From Peronospora farinosa (lineage: Eukaryota; Oomycota; Peronosporomycetes; Peronosporales; Peronosporaceae), in the NCBI GenBank assembly GCA_947646735.1, contig CANTFK010000077.1, forward strand, positions 186,001-250,000: a stretch of 64,000 nucleotides of DNA, read 5' to 3'. Shown here in pieces: positions 32,641 through 43,931 of this stretch (its first letter is position 1; every line of letters starts with the position of its first letter). The notes under the pieces are model-generated. The model was not told where the DNA came from and searched no databases. It was given only the letters and a program-made list of their open reading frames with translations. The translations under genes and the position numbers were made by a program.

Positions 32641-33550
32641 CTCAAGTCGCCACCTCGTCAGCGATGTTGACTTGCTAGAAGAGGCAGAGGACTGTGTTAT
32701 CGAATGTGTCACCGCTGATGGAGGAGAACTGCGTATCACGAAGTGCGGTGCCGTCTTAATCAGTGTAACGTTAATGGAAAAAGCTGTCAAAGTGCGACTT
32801 CTCGACATTACTATGCCGACAATGTGGAGAGGAATATCATTTCTTACGGTCTGCTTGAGGCCAAAGGATATGGTATTTTCTATCGCGGGCATCATCGCGT
32901 GATTGCATTTATACATGGTGGGCCTTCTATTTTCGACGTTGAGACACCCAATAACGTTCTGGTTGTGCGTACGCTGGGACACGAAAGCACGAAGAGTGTC
33001 AGCAACATTCTGATGTCCGTACTGTAACAAAACGAGGCAGAGATGATGCATGACGTGCAGCAAGGATCATTGATACATTTTCATCGACGTTTAGGACATT
33101 TGAAATACGACACAATTGTACGCATGGCTAAGTACCCTGATTTTGGAACTCAACTCACAGATGATGATCGTACAAATTGTCTAGCATGCGCGCAAGGCAA
33201 GCAAAACAGGAACTAGAATTCGCGCATGGACACGGGAAGCAATTCGCCGATATACGTCGTTGGGGGGAGGGGGTGATCTGATCTGATCAAAAAAGACCAT
33301 TGACACCTAAAGACCGTCTCGGTAACCGTTACATGGTTAATTTTATCGATCACCGTACTAATTACTGCAGAGTCTTTTTTGGCGAAGACCAAGTACGTCT
33401 CAGCTCAGAAGTTCAAGCACTCTATGGCTTTCTTCGAACGACAGTTCAACTGTCGCATCCACGTCCTCAGAACAGACAGAAGCGGTGAGTATCAGACGCT
33501 GGATTTGTTTGTAAGGAGACCGGCATCGCGCGGCAAATAAGCGAACCAAG
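32627..33550 (+). pseudogene. Copia protease and integrase
   Basis: WVLDSGSSRHLVSDVDLLEE near 32625 is the Copia protease active site. At about 33060-33210 the sequence encodes HRRLGHLKYDTIVRMAK and CLACAQGKQNR, the GAG-pre-integrase HHCC zinc region. 33300-33488 begins the integrase core (GNRYMVNFIDHRTNYCRVFF) and then breaks. A piece at 33582-33760 (RTIINMVRSMMFACGLPLSFW) is the integrase C-terminal part. Confidence 0.82.
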
Positions 33551-33766
33551 AAACCAAGCCAGCAACGGAAAAGCTGAGAGAATGCACCGCACCATAATAA
33601 ACATGGTGCGGAGCATGATGTTCGCCTGTGGTTTACCGTTGAGCTTTTGGGGGGATGCCGCTGAGTATTTAGAGTATATTCTTAACAAAAGTCCCACTAA
33701 GGCCAACAGAGACAAGCAATCGCCATTGCAAATGCTCACGAACAACACTTCCGTACTCAGCGAAAT

Positions 33767-35770
33767 GTGGCACTTGGATCACCATGTACGGTACACCGCG
33801 ACGCGAGGAACAAATTTCTGGGCGAGAGAGGAAAGGCTGGTGCAATTATCGAAAGAAGTGACAAAATCAAGGGCTATCGCGTGTACATTCCAAAGAAAAC
33901 GCTCGTCATTGTGACTCATTATGTCAGAAATGTCAAGACACTCACATCTACACAAAACGATCAGCTAAGACGTTCAATTCTCATGGATGACACTACACCG
34001 ACTACAATGACCACTCCAGCGAATGAGACGGGAACAGAATCATGTGACAAGACTCGAGGTCGGAGGAGCTCTTGGGCGAGCGATGCTTACGGATTTCGTG
34101 CAGCGACACTAAAAACACAGAAGCAGGCTCAGAACAAAATTAGTTATACTGAACTCGATCAACAAGCTCGCGCCGTGGTGAACAGTGTCAGGGAGGCTGA
34201 TCCGAAGAACTATGAACAAGTCATGCGTAGTCGTCAAAATGACAAGTGGCTAATTGCTATGAAGGGGGAGCTCGATGCCCTGGACAAGAATGGAGTATGG
34301 GTTGTGGTGGTGCCACCCAAAGACAGGCACGTTTTGCACACTAAATGGGTGTTTAAGACCAATACAGACGCTGACGGAGCCATTGAACGATTCAAGGCCA
34401 GACTCGTAGCCTGCGGTAACGAACAGCTTTTCGGCGTTGATTACGGGCTCACGTTTGCAGCGGTCATGAAGTTAAGCACTGTCAAGGTCATTTCGTTTTC
34501 GCGCGACGTTAAAGAGTGCCGGCCAAGCACGGGGACATTCCCAACGCTTACGTAAAAGTAGAAAAGGACAAGGACATGAAGATTTACCTTCGTATTCCAC
34601 AAGGGATGGAATTATCTGACGAAGTCACGAAAAAACTTGGCGTGGATAACAAGAAAGCGTTGGCTCTTCGACTTGTAAAGTCGCTATACGGGCTAAAGCA
34701 GGCCGGCCGGTTGTGGAGTCGTTTGTTACCCGAAAAACTGGAAGAGGCTGGTTTTACGCGAGAGCGAATGTTGTATGCTTATATTTAAGCGTTCGGGATG
34801 CGATATAACAATCGTTGGAGCTTACGTTGATGACTTGTTGGTAACAACGTCTTCTGCTGCGCTGGTACAGGAATTGATTCTGTCTATGAGTACATTGTCG
34901 ATCAAGGATTTTGGGGAAGCACGGAAGTTTCTTGGGATGCGCATTGGTCTCGACAAGGATGAGGGGTACATATTGGGTCAACAAGCAGCGATTGAAGAGC
35001 TATTAGAACAACATGGTCTCGCAAAAGCTAACGGTGTACGCAAACCAAATTAGTGACGAGAATTACGATGCGGATTGCAAAGATGCAAGAGTTTTAGAGC
35101 ATGCAAAGGATGGAAAGGGACCGCCAATACGTAATTTTCAGTCGTTCGTGGGAAGCATGCTCTGGATCGCCCGCTGCACCAGACCTGACATCGGTTTTGC
35201 GGTACATAGGTCGACGCAGCGCACACCAGCCCATCGTGAGCGACTGGAAACGAATTGCTCGCTTTAAAAAAACACTGAAGCTGGATGGATGTGCCCAAAG
35301 CCTTGGCCAACACTGTCGTCTTGAGGTGCTGGAGTGGCTCTAACTTTGCTGCTGATAAACATGACAGGAAATCAGTAAGCGAGGGTGTTATTACTATGGA
35401 TGGTGCCATCTTTCATTGGGTCTTCAAGAAACATCCGGGTGTACTATGGAGGCAGAATTTACGTCTGCCTCGCATGTCGGTCGTGAGCTTCTTGGGTTTA
35501 GAGAGCTGGTGCGCGAAATTGCTTTTTATGGTGGCAGAGCCAATGCGCATGATGATGGATAAACAAGCCGCAATTCGACAGTTGGAATCTGAGGACAGCA
35601 TGGCAAGCGCAAAATACGTGGACATACGGATTACATTCATTCGGGACTTACGCCATCAAGGATATTGTCAAGCCAGAATACGTAAATCCCGTCTGATGAA
35701 GGCTGAACTACTGACCAATGCACTTTCAGCGCCGAAAATGACAGATATGTGCGATATCTATGGATTGCGC
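33767..35770 (+). pseudogene. pol: Copia reverse transcriptase and RNase H
   Basis: RT begins at about 34190 with KNGVWVVVVPPKDRHVLHTK, WVFKTNTDADGAIERFKARL and VACGNEQLFGVDYGLTFA. A frameshift near 34530 leads to RLVKSLYGLKQAGRLWSRLL, and a further one to AYVDDLLVTT, the catalytic YVDD box of Copia RT (about 34825). RNase H follows in broken frames: SFVGSMLWIARCTRPDIGFA and downstream pieces with MDKQAAIRQLE. At least four frame breaks. Confidence 0.87.
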
Positions 35771-35816
35771 TAATTCTTGGGTTGTTTGGTCGAGTGGTGC
35801 GTCGACCAAGGAGGAG

Positions 35817-36043
35817 TGTTGGTTTTGGATGCACCGTTACAAAATGTTGGTTTTGGATGCACCTTTACAAACCCGTCATCGGTCTTTTGGTCATGGTTGG
35901 ACCGTTACGAAACCGATATCGGTCGATCACTCTCCAATTTGGATAGTTACGTTTAGCAGTGCTGGTTGTGAGAGCACAAAGTACCACGGCAGGGTTTGCT
36001 CAATATATCACTTCTACGTTCTCCTTATTCTATCTCTTGTGTC
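35817..36043 (+). repeat. Copia 3' LTR with internal 28-bp duplication
   Basis: Starts TGTTGGTTTTGGATGCACC, preceded by the purine run aaggaggag. The first 28 bases are duplicated in tandem, which explains the greater length than the 5' LTR. Confidence 0.82.
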
Positions 36044-36996
36044 GAAAAAGCCGCTGCTTTGGAAGCTCCTGTACGACGCTGTCAATGTCGGATTTGCCAA
36101 TAGATAGACCACAATGCCCGAAACTGTCGTCGTCAAGAACCTTCATTGTCTTTATTAGCACCAACAGCAGCAAAATCAGCAGTATCAGCAGCAACATCAG
36201 CAGATGTTGAAGCACTAGATTTGGAACTCCAAAATGAATAAAAACTGTGTCGTTATAGGTATTTGTTTGTACATTTAAACAAATGTTCCCATTTGGCATT
36301 GTGACCAATCAAATGTCGTTAAAAATTGAGAAGGTGAACAAGAAAAAAAGGGACATGTAACGCTCCCCTTTATCTAACACAAATTTTATAAAACAAAGCT
36401 GTTTGTAAGACTAGAGTTTCTGGGTCTTTGACCATTTGGATTCTGAACAACTAAGCTTATAGCCTGTTAAACAAGTAGTTTCTTCTAGTTCTTCACAACC
36501 AAGTAGACTTTTTAGTCGTTGTATAAGTTCTATTTATATAAGTAAGTGGCTTCAAGCCAGAGAGTCTTCCTTTGACTTGGGCGCTGTGTAGCTCCGCTAC
36601 ACTTTTGGCTGAAAGCCACTTAGTTCTACGTAACTTATTACAACAACTAAAGAAGTCTCACCCTGTATAAGGAACAAGGGAGAGCTTTTTAGAGTTAATA
36701 AGCTAAAAAACTTAATAGTTCAAAGAACTAATGCACAAAATGCTTCAGACGATCAAGCCCTGACCCGCTTCTAAATCCAAGATCTAGAAAATTAGAATAT
36801 GCGTTCTATATCTGGTCTAGCGTTATACAAAATATAGAAACGTTTTTAAACGTAATAGCAAAAGCTAGTATCGGATTCAAAATACCGTTTCTATCAGCCC
36901 ACTTACCGTTCCTCTTGACCTACCTTATACCGACCTTATACCGGTAGTTAGGATCCGTCAGGAAACAAAGGACTTAAAGCAGCAATAAGTACGACG
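36044..36996. other. Intergenic with CAG-type microsatellite and an LTR-like relic
   Basis: At 36160-36208 there is an imperfect CAG/CAR trinucleotide run. From 36310 to 36960 the sequence is AT-rich. It contains the hairpin gtgtagctccgctacac (36590-36606) and flanks similar to 9540-9660, so it is probably a relic of the same dispersed repeat. The TAF8 promoter should lie in the last 100 bases. No gene seen. Confidence 0.5.
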
Positions 36997-38393
36997 ATGC
37001 AGGACGCCAAGCCACCGTCGATCTCTACGTCACAACGTACAGCTTCTCCTCAAGTCTCTTCTCGTAAAAAAGAGACACGTAAGACGCCACATGTGGCTTT
37101 AGGTGGTACGAGTGTAAGTATGAGCAAAAAAGGAACAGACGGCGGATTGGACGTGCTTGGAGGCGGTGGGGGACTCTCTAGTGGTGACCTCTTTGCACGT
37201 AATTTATCAGCCATGAGTGTGGCCCACGTAGCTAGGGGTGTGGGTTTCGACGCGGTTGAAAAGTCGGCATTGGATGCATTGACTGAAATTTTAGCAAAAT
37301 GTACGGTATTATTGCAATTATTTTAGGTAGAGTGTACCAATAGTATGGGTAGAGTATACCAATAGTATGGGTAGAGTATACCAATACATTAGTATAGAGG
37401 GTACAATCGACTGACTCTTGGGCTGTTCCTGTAGATATTCAGCGCATTGGAGGAGCTGCCAAGGATATTGCCGAGCTTGCAGGACGGACTCAGCCTAAAG
37501 CAACAGATGTTGGACAAGCTTTACAAGACTTGGAGCCAAATCCCGTGGATATTAAAGACCTCATCAAGACTCTTGGGACTGCGAAACGGCCTTTTCCAAG
37601 AGATGTACCAGCTTTTCCAGCTCGAAAACGAGATATTGCTGGCAATACAATTGAACAAACCAAGATTGGACGACGAGAAGGACTGCCACTACATGTACCA
37701 AGCTTTTTGCCACCATTGCCCAATCGTCATACATATAGTTCAGATAGTCGACTGGTGGTGGAGAGAGAGCAGGATACGAAACGTCAAAGACTCGAGCTGA
37801 TCAGTGAAAAGGCTCAAGTGCGGCAATCGCTGCACGGTCTGCAGACTGTGACTGCCAGTGCGTCACTACTTGCTATCATCATTTTTTGTTCATGGTGAAG
37901 TGAGATTGAATACTCATGAGTGTAGTGTGATGACACTTTGATAGAAAAACCTGCAATTATGGTGCATCAGCCGACATGGAATGCTTTTCAAGGCTCTACG
38001 GGTGACAATGCCACGGAAAATCCGTTTGTGCAAGCACCTGTCATCAGTCCTGGTGCCAAGGTATGACTTTGTTCCAGCTTGTTCTTTTCTTAGTTGAGGT
38101 CTAACGTGACCGGGGTATTCTTGCTGTGTTCATGGTGAAAGTCTATCTTTACTGGACCTGATCGCGATTTTGCACCAAATGTTGACAGGGAGAAGGGGCA
38201 GTTGAAGAACCAACTGGACAACAATGTGACCATTCCAAAGTTATCTAGGTAGGTTCATGTTGTTGTTGATATGGTTGGTAAGGCAAAGCACAAGGTATTG
38301 ATGTTTTCTTTCTTTTTGATTGTTTCCAGCCAAGATGTAGGCAAGGAAGAGAAAATCCTATCGGGTACTTTCCACGACGGTGACTCGGAGTAA
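36997..38393 (+). CDS. TAF8: TFIID subunit TAF8 (5 exons)
   Basis: Proposed exons are 36997-37300, 37435-37857, 37945-38060, 38142-38248 and 38330-38393, a total of 1014 nt for 337 aa, with GT-AG at every junction and the frame kept. The histone-fold (bromodomain-associated) domain spans the first junction: SVAHVARGVGFDAVEKSALD, ALTEILAKY, then GGAAKDIAELAGRTQPKATD. The TAF8 C-terminal signature is LPLHVPSFLPPLPNRHTY (family: HVPSWLPPFPDPHTY). TAF8 pairs with TAF10 inside TFIID in the nucleus and helps position the general transcription machinery. Intron 1 holds a 22-bp tandem repeat. The last exon is the least certain: an acceptor ttttccag at about 38422 could add a different C-terminus (VTPVGSSFNSASS...). 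Confidence 0.85.
37324..37396. repeat. 22-bp tandem repeat in TAF8 intron 1
   Basis: Three copies of a unit like tagagtataccaatagtatgg, the last imperfect, fill more than half of a 134-base intron. Confidence 0.8.
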
Positions 38394-38818
38394 CATCCCT
38401 GAGGAATGCTTTGTCTTTTTCCAGTGACGCCAGTGGGCAGCTCGTTTAATTCTGCAAGTTCTGAGCTCTCACACAAGACACATGGGTTGGCTAAGCGAGC
38501 ACCACAATACTGGAATACTCTGGAGATGTACGATGCTATATTGTTGTGGAGTCTGCTGTTCCTGCTTTTCGTGCGGAAACCTCCATCTCGAGCTTCGAGC
38601 AGACTGCAAGTTGTGTAATACCAGCACTTTGCCGATAAACACGGAAGTTCCTGATCAAATAAAGAAAGCAACAAAAGTGTGAGTGGTACGTTAGTTATTT
38701 CTCAATCTTCGACGCAGCTACAGGTATCCAACAAGTACTCATTAACACGACACAACATTCTAGCATCCACCTAAGTGTCCTGCTCTTCCTGCTCTTGACG
38801 CGGCTAGACAGAAGGAGT
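38394..38818. other. TAF8 3' region; possible extra exon or small tail-anchored ORF
   Basis: The + frame at 38406-38618 (70 aa) ends in a hydrophobic segment, ILLWSLLFLLFV, and a basic tail. A splice acceptor precedes it, so it could be an alternative last exon of TAF8 or an unrelated small protein. An aataaag-like signal occurs near 38660. A reverse 139-codon frame over 38255-38674 is judged a shadow. Nothing is certain here. Confidence 0.35.
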
Positions 38819-39689
38819 TTAGATGGGTAAGTGCGTCACATCGATGCTTTTTCGCTCTGGAGTCTCTGGTTCATGTTTTTTTGGGATAGGCGAGTCACAT
38901 AGCACGTAGTATCCCTTTTCAAACCGGAGACCATGTTTCGAGTAAACTTCTGTCCTGAACTGTCGTAATGTTTCCTAGTGAGAAGATGTCGGATACGTGG
39001 CGCGGTATCAGGTCCGTAATTGTTTGCCTTCCAAGTAGAGCGCTGGACATTGCTTGGGACAAGGTTCATCTTCACGTCAGCTTCATCATCATACCACCAT
39101 TTGATTATGTCGCCTCATTCTTAGAACGAACACCGGCCACCTCGTCGCAATGGTGATGCAGAATACTCCTGCGCGAGGTCGCGCACTTGGATGAGCTTGC
39201 AACACTTACTGCGCTTTCTTGCCGACTTGGCCGCGAGCACGAGAGTCTCCTTGATAGCCGGCGGTATGTCCTCCAGATAAATGCTTACAAACGCTTACCC
39301 AGGCTGATGACTCCTTTAATATCTTGTTGAACCTCTGTCGGAGAATCTGGTACGTCACTGCTAATACTTCGTGCTCAACACCAGCACAGTACAGCAACAT
39401 ACAGACTTAGAATTGCCGAGGTGATTGCTTCACGAAAAGACACTCGCTGGTACTTGGCTAATAAACATTGAAACACCTTAGGCAGATCGTAGAAAGATGC
39501 AGATAGCATGAGTTAGAACGAGCACCATCATCTCATTTACCTCACCCCACTCGAGTGTCCAATCAACTCTTTGTGCTTGCCATGGATTGCTGTAACACAC
39601 AACATCCCCAATATCAGTGCGGTCTATTGAATGGCCTTATACCTTGGAAGTGTCCTCATAGATGGGCAAACAAGGTCTAGTCTCGTCAT
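38819..39689 (-). CDS. Unrecognised multi-exon gene candidate with very short introns
   Basis: Start ATG at 39689, 11 bases after the stop of the deubiquitinase on the same strand. Reading on the - strand, coding-like pieces join in frame across GT-AG introns of about 53, 64 and 45 bases: MTRLDLVCPSMRTLPS, NPWQAQRVDWTLEWGE, VFQCLLAKYQRVSFREAITS and SLDVPDSPTEVQQDIKGVIS. The middle (39300-39120) is ambiguous: a good frame (LEDIPPAIKETLVLAAKSAR) and a spliced alternative compete. The 3' part again joins well: DIIKWWYDDEAD, then a 101-base intron, then ETLRQFRTEVYSKHGLRFEK to a stop at 38819 (VTHLPI). I do not recognise the protein. It may be a real gene of about 170-200 aa or a decaying one. 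Confidence 0.45.
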
Positions 39690-39699
39690 CCCGCCAGCT

Positions 39700-42342
39700 T
39701 CACAATGCGGTTTCTGTCAACGATTGTTCCGTCTCTGCTGTAGGGGAAGTCGCAGGTGTCGCTCTGCTAGCCAATGTTTTCGATCGACGCTGATAGAATA
39801 GCATATACGCTTCGCATTGCAATACCTGCTCGAAAGACACACGCTTGACGACGGTGTCCGAGACATAGTACCACGTTCGTGGTGAATCCTCCTTGTTTCT
39901 CGGTGTTGTAACCACAGGGGCAGCTCCACCTCCGTCTGAAGCGAGGTGGCTGCGCGCACGAGCTGCCGAGAGAGCTTCGCGTCGACGCGACCGGCTAACG
40001 TACGCAACGTAGTGGCCAGAGCGCCTGTTGCCCATATGCACAACGACTGCGATAAGCTCGTAAGAAAGCGAATGCTTCCTTGCGTCACCACCGCCTTGGC
40101 GGAGTGTCTCGCTCACGTAAGGGGTCATATCCAGCCTTTCGGCGAAAACGATGTGTTGTGTAATCTTTCGGGAACGTGCTAGACGCTTGATATGCACCAC
40201 AAGAATACGGGGCATCGCCGACACAAACAGCTGCATGGACGCATCGCGCAACACAATCTCCATATCCGGTTGAGCGTTTGGTCCCAGGCGTTTCTTGCGT
40301 ATAAATCGACCTGCCGCACTGCGTACCTTCGGTTGACGCGAGCACTTATCGCAGTCGTAGCCATTATTGGCTTCTACAAGCAATTGAGTCTCGGCTATAA
40401 AATTATCAAGGCAATCCGTAATCGTTAGTTCCTGGTGGCGCCCATCCGGGACGGACACGCTTAGGTGAAATGCATCCTCGACGATTTCCGTTCGCTTGTC
40501 ACAAGCTTTGCACGTCACAGCCGTCGTAAGTGCACCCCCAAACAAATTGCGTGTAAAATTTAGCCTCGAATATATCTTCCTCTTCTCAGCTCTTGCGTGA
40601 AGCACAGCTGACGATCGCGATGAAAGCGTAGCGCGTGTTTCTTCCTTGGAGGCATTCAGTACCATATCTTCTTCGTTAAGATTCAGCCGCTTAGCTAACA
40701 GATACTGAACCTCTTTCACCGTTGCGCTTTTGGGCACCTGCATCGAGATCGTCTCACCAGTCTCTGTTTTTACAAAGATCTGTTTCTCGTCCTCGTGCTC
40801 TGAGTTATCAGCGTCGCTCTCACAACCGTCCTCCTCTGTTTCCTGATCGCCCATTTCTGTCAGCTCCACTTCCATCGCATCCTCTTCAGGCCATGTTCCT
40901 TTTCCACGAGAAAAATCATCTCCATCATCGAACGGAAGTTCCGATGAGTTTGCAGTACTGCAACTACTGTTTGTAACGCTGATAGAAGGAGCATGCTCTG
41001 CAGCGGCCTCACAAGATTCATCAGTAACAGGCAACGGAGGATCCATCTCTTCGTCAACAGCCCAAAGAAAACTAATGAATACTTCGTGTGCATCTTGCTG
41101 ATAATGTCCACGGAACTGCAAAAATTTCTTCCGCATCTCCTTGAGCAGTGGTGCCACAGTCAACACTGAAGACGAGCTCGAGCGCGAACGACCACTTTTG
41201 CCTTTTGACTGTCGGTCCAAAGAGGCCCCTCCAGCAAGTGCTTTCCGTGAGCGCTTTTTCACTGTTTCGTGTAGCATCCTATGTCAATGCAGCAGCACAA
41301 TCCATTAGAGTGGGTCATATCTCGCTTACCCCTATAGGTCAACGTACGTAAAGGTAGTGGTGATCGGCGTATTTGTTGTCTCCAACACCTCCTCAATATG
41401 TGTATGTTCAGGAAAGTAGTACGTTGCTGTCAGCAGTGCCTGCATACATGCATTAAAGTAGCACGTGTTGCCAAGATTTGTAAAGCCCAGCACCATGGTC
41501 GGTAACTCGTCTTTATCTACACGATCCAAGCTGCTTGTCGGGATGTTAATGTCCAGTGAAGGTTGCGTCTTCTTGAGAATACGTCGTCGCATTTTATCTT
41601 CCCCCGCTTTTGTACGAAGTGGCATATTGAGCAACGCAACTTCATTTGCTTGTCGAATAGAAGGTCCACCTATTTCTCCATTCAGCTCTTTTATCTTTCT
41701 CTCCACTGTTACAACACTTTTAGGAACCGGCAACATCTCTGCATCTGCATTTAAATCCAGCAAATTTATAGCTGATCCACTGGGTGTTGAAATTGGTGAC
41801 ATGGAAGTCTGAACACCATTTGAAAGAGGTCTTTGATTCCGAAGTTGCCGTCGTTTCTTGGCTGCAATTTCTTCCACTGCATTACCAAAATCTTGTCGTG
41901 CTTTTTCCACTTTAGGCCGAACATCAATAGGAATGTCCATGTGACAAGGTTCACACCAAAAAGTCTTGGAAACCAATTGAAAGCCCACAAAATGCTTGGA
42001 ATGAGTCTGAAGATGAAGACTAAAGTGTCCATCATGAAAGCACCCAATAAAAGCACAACTAACACACACAATTAAATTGGTGTTTTGATCATAGATTTCC
42101 CAACTTTGTAAAGCTGTAGCCATGTCAGAATCGGCAGATATGGAAGTGATTGGACAAAACTAAGGAAAAAAGGATAAGAATATATAAAGTACGGTACTTT
42201 ATTAGACCATAGAAAGAAAGAGACAGAGAGAGAGAGATGCACGTACCTCACATAGACAATGAGAATGCTTTTTTAGTTCACGACGGAAATCACTTAGACG
42301 TACAGCTTGACCGACATGACGGCAGCTCTTGTCGCCGGCCAT
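39700..42342 (-). CDS. Ubiquitin carboxyl-terminal hydrolase, USP16/USP45 type
   Basis: Proposed exons on the - strand are 42342-42247, 42159-41348 and 41278-39700 (2487 nt, 828 aa), with in-frame GT-AG introns of 87 and 69 bases. The N-terminus is a ZnF-UBP domain that starts in exon 1 (CRHVGQAV, HSHCLC) and continues in exon 2 (LIVCVSCAFIGCF, HFVGFQL, FWCEPC). The peptidase C19 domain follows, with Cys box GFTNLGNTCYFNACMQALL (Cys about 265), QFRGHYQQDAHEVF, a Zn ribbon (CKACDKRTE, CDKCSRQP) and His box RRSGHYVAYVSRS (His about 725). A ubiquitin-like insert (KQIFVKTETGETISM) lies at about 465-515 within the catalytic domain. It removes ubiquitin from substrates; USP16 acts on histone H2A. 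All catalytic residues look intact. Confidence 0.92.
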
Positions 42343-42654
42343 GCCACCACGGTACACTCGCTCTCTTACTGATGCAAAACCGCTTCGAAACCACGTATCA
42401 TTCAAGTGGACCACGTAGAATGTAGTGGACCACGTAGAATGTAGTGGACCACGTAGAATATGTACGTGTTTCAGTGTAGAAATGTTTCTAAAGCCATGTG
42501 AAATATTCGGAAATCTTAATTGGAAATATTGACCCTTACGATGGCGATTTACGAATGTATCAATGTTACGATATTCCCTATATAAGAGCAATTCAAGGTC
42601 GTGAATGTGCAACCATCACGCCGTCGGTTCTTGTCACATACACATGATTGCTAT
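42343..42654. other. Upstream region of the deubiquitinase gene with 19-bp tandem repeat
   Basis: Contains three copies of gtggaccacgtagaatgta (42406-42460), each with the palindrome-like gtggaccac/cacgta core, about 65 bases upstream of the start codon. It may hold transcription-factor sites. No gene seen. Confidence 0.55.
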
Positions 42655-43770
42655 TAGAGGTGGTACCCATGAGTCTGGGTTGGGTAATTGCGTTGACCCA
42701 CGACTCAGACTCATTCAAATTTCATTACCCACGACTTGGACTCATACCCGCGGGTAATTACCCATGTTACCCGCGCAATAAACATGCGGACTATTAAATA
42801 ATATGAAAGGGAGAAAAGCATAAAGGAAAATTGATAATAAAAGTATCCACACTCTACGTCTCCCACTTGGAAGTTCAAGCGAGCTGACAAAGGAAAAAAC
42901 TAGTCCCTTGCCGACAAAATAACGTGACTCTGTGTCCTTATCCAATCCTTGAAGTACAGAAGCCTCTCCAAGCTTTTGAGGGGAAAGCGAAGTTCTGTTC
43001 TACCTGTAAGTCTTTTTACCTTGAGAGAAACCTCTCTCAAACGGAGTTGAAGACGCGGGCCAGATAAAATCTTGCCATCCTTGCAAGTGTCGGGAATTGC
43101 AGCTGATGCAGTGCTCACCACTCCAATGGCAATTAGTGTATGTGAACAGGCGAAAGAGCAAAATAATTTTGAGCTATTTTCCTCGACTTTGCTCACTGCG
43201 GTCTTAGAACTCTGCCTTCAACAAATGCGAAGACGTCTGGCTCCATGTCGTCATCGCTCATGCGTTACTAATGTTGACAGGTGGCGGATGCGGTTTTTTT
43301 TCTAATGACTTCTGATGACTGTATGCTGCATCCACAAAAAGCAACTCAATATGCTTGTGGGCTATGGCCAAGAGCCCAAAATTGCTTTGGCCCTTCGTCG
43401 AGGTTTTTGAACCAGCTGATATTCCATCTTGGATCTAACACCGTTGCAAAGAAGTTTGCATCCTGTTTAAACGCCAGCTTGATATATATTTCTTGAGTTT
43501 GCTTAGCATGGCATGCGCCACCGGCTCCAGTTGCTTTGCATCATATGTGCGGTAGACTTTCACCAAAAAGGCGTAATGAGTCACCAATACATTTAACAAT
43601 TATATAAATAATACGAGCAGGTGTGTCTGATGTATGCCTTATAAATTTGGTACATTTACCCATGGGTACCCATGGGTAAGGTGGTTAATTAAAGCCAATT
43701 ACCCATACCCAACCCATGAGTCTGGGTATGGGTAATTACCCACTGAGTCTGAGTCTGGGTACCACCTCTA
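42655..43770. mobile_element. Non-autonomous or decayed hAT-like DNA transposon
   Basis: The 1116-bp element is bounded by terminal inverted repeats TAGAGGTGGTACCCA, with a perfect 8-bp target duplication attgctat at 42647-42654 and 43771-43778. Eight-base duplications are typical of hAT elements. Both ends are packed with sub-terminal repeats of the type gagtctgggt and gggtaattaccca in both orientations. Inside are short frames on both strands (for example - 43196-42900, 98 aa, with TGRTELRFPLKSLERLLYFK) that could be remnants of a transposase gene, but no hAT catalytic motif is recognisable. Confidence 0.8.
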
Positions 43771-43826
43771 ATTGCTATCGTGTGACTAGCCACCACTTGT
43801 TATGTACGTAAAAAAGGACGTGACAC

Positions 43827-43931
43827 AGGCCGAAGGAAGGCGAATTCAGGCCGAAGGAAGGCGAATTCAGGCCGAAGGAAGGCGAATTCAGGCCGAAGGA
43901 AGGCGAATTCAGGCCGAAGGAAGGCGAATTC
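43827..43931. repeat. 21-bp minisatellite, five copies
   Basis: Five perfect copies of aggccgaaggaaggcgaattc, followed by the palindrome gccgcttcgaagcggc. The period is a multiple of three, so open frames cross it on both strands (AEGRRIQ on +, RPEFAFL on -). I regard these as by-products. Confidence 0.9.

Larger units (their letters stand above)
20811..36043 (+). mobile_element. Copia-type LTR retrotransposon, split by Gypsy-2
   Basis: Short LTRs at both ends (about 201 and 227 bp) are direct repeats that begin TGTTGGTTTTG. Inside, in Copia order, are gag (interrupted), protease, GAG-pre-integrase, integrase, RT with YVDD, and RNase H. Gypsy-2 (21207-31584) is inserted in gag. The Copia LTRs differ at many positions and its frames are broken, so it is older than the insertion. 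I found no convincing target duplication at its outer ends (left flank ggtta, right flank gaaaa). Confidence 0.88.

Noticed and set aside
43827..43931. CRISPR array
   Set aside because: Repeats are directly contiguous with no spacers, in a eukaryotic genome.
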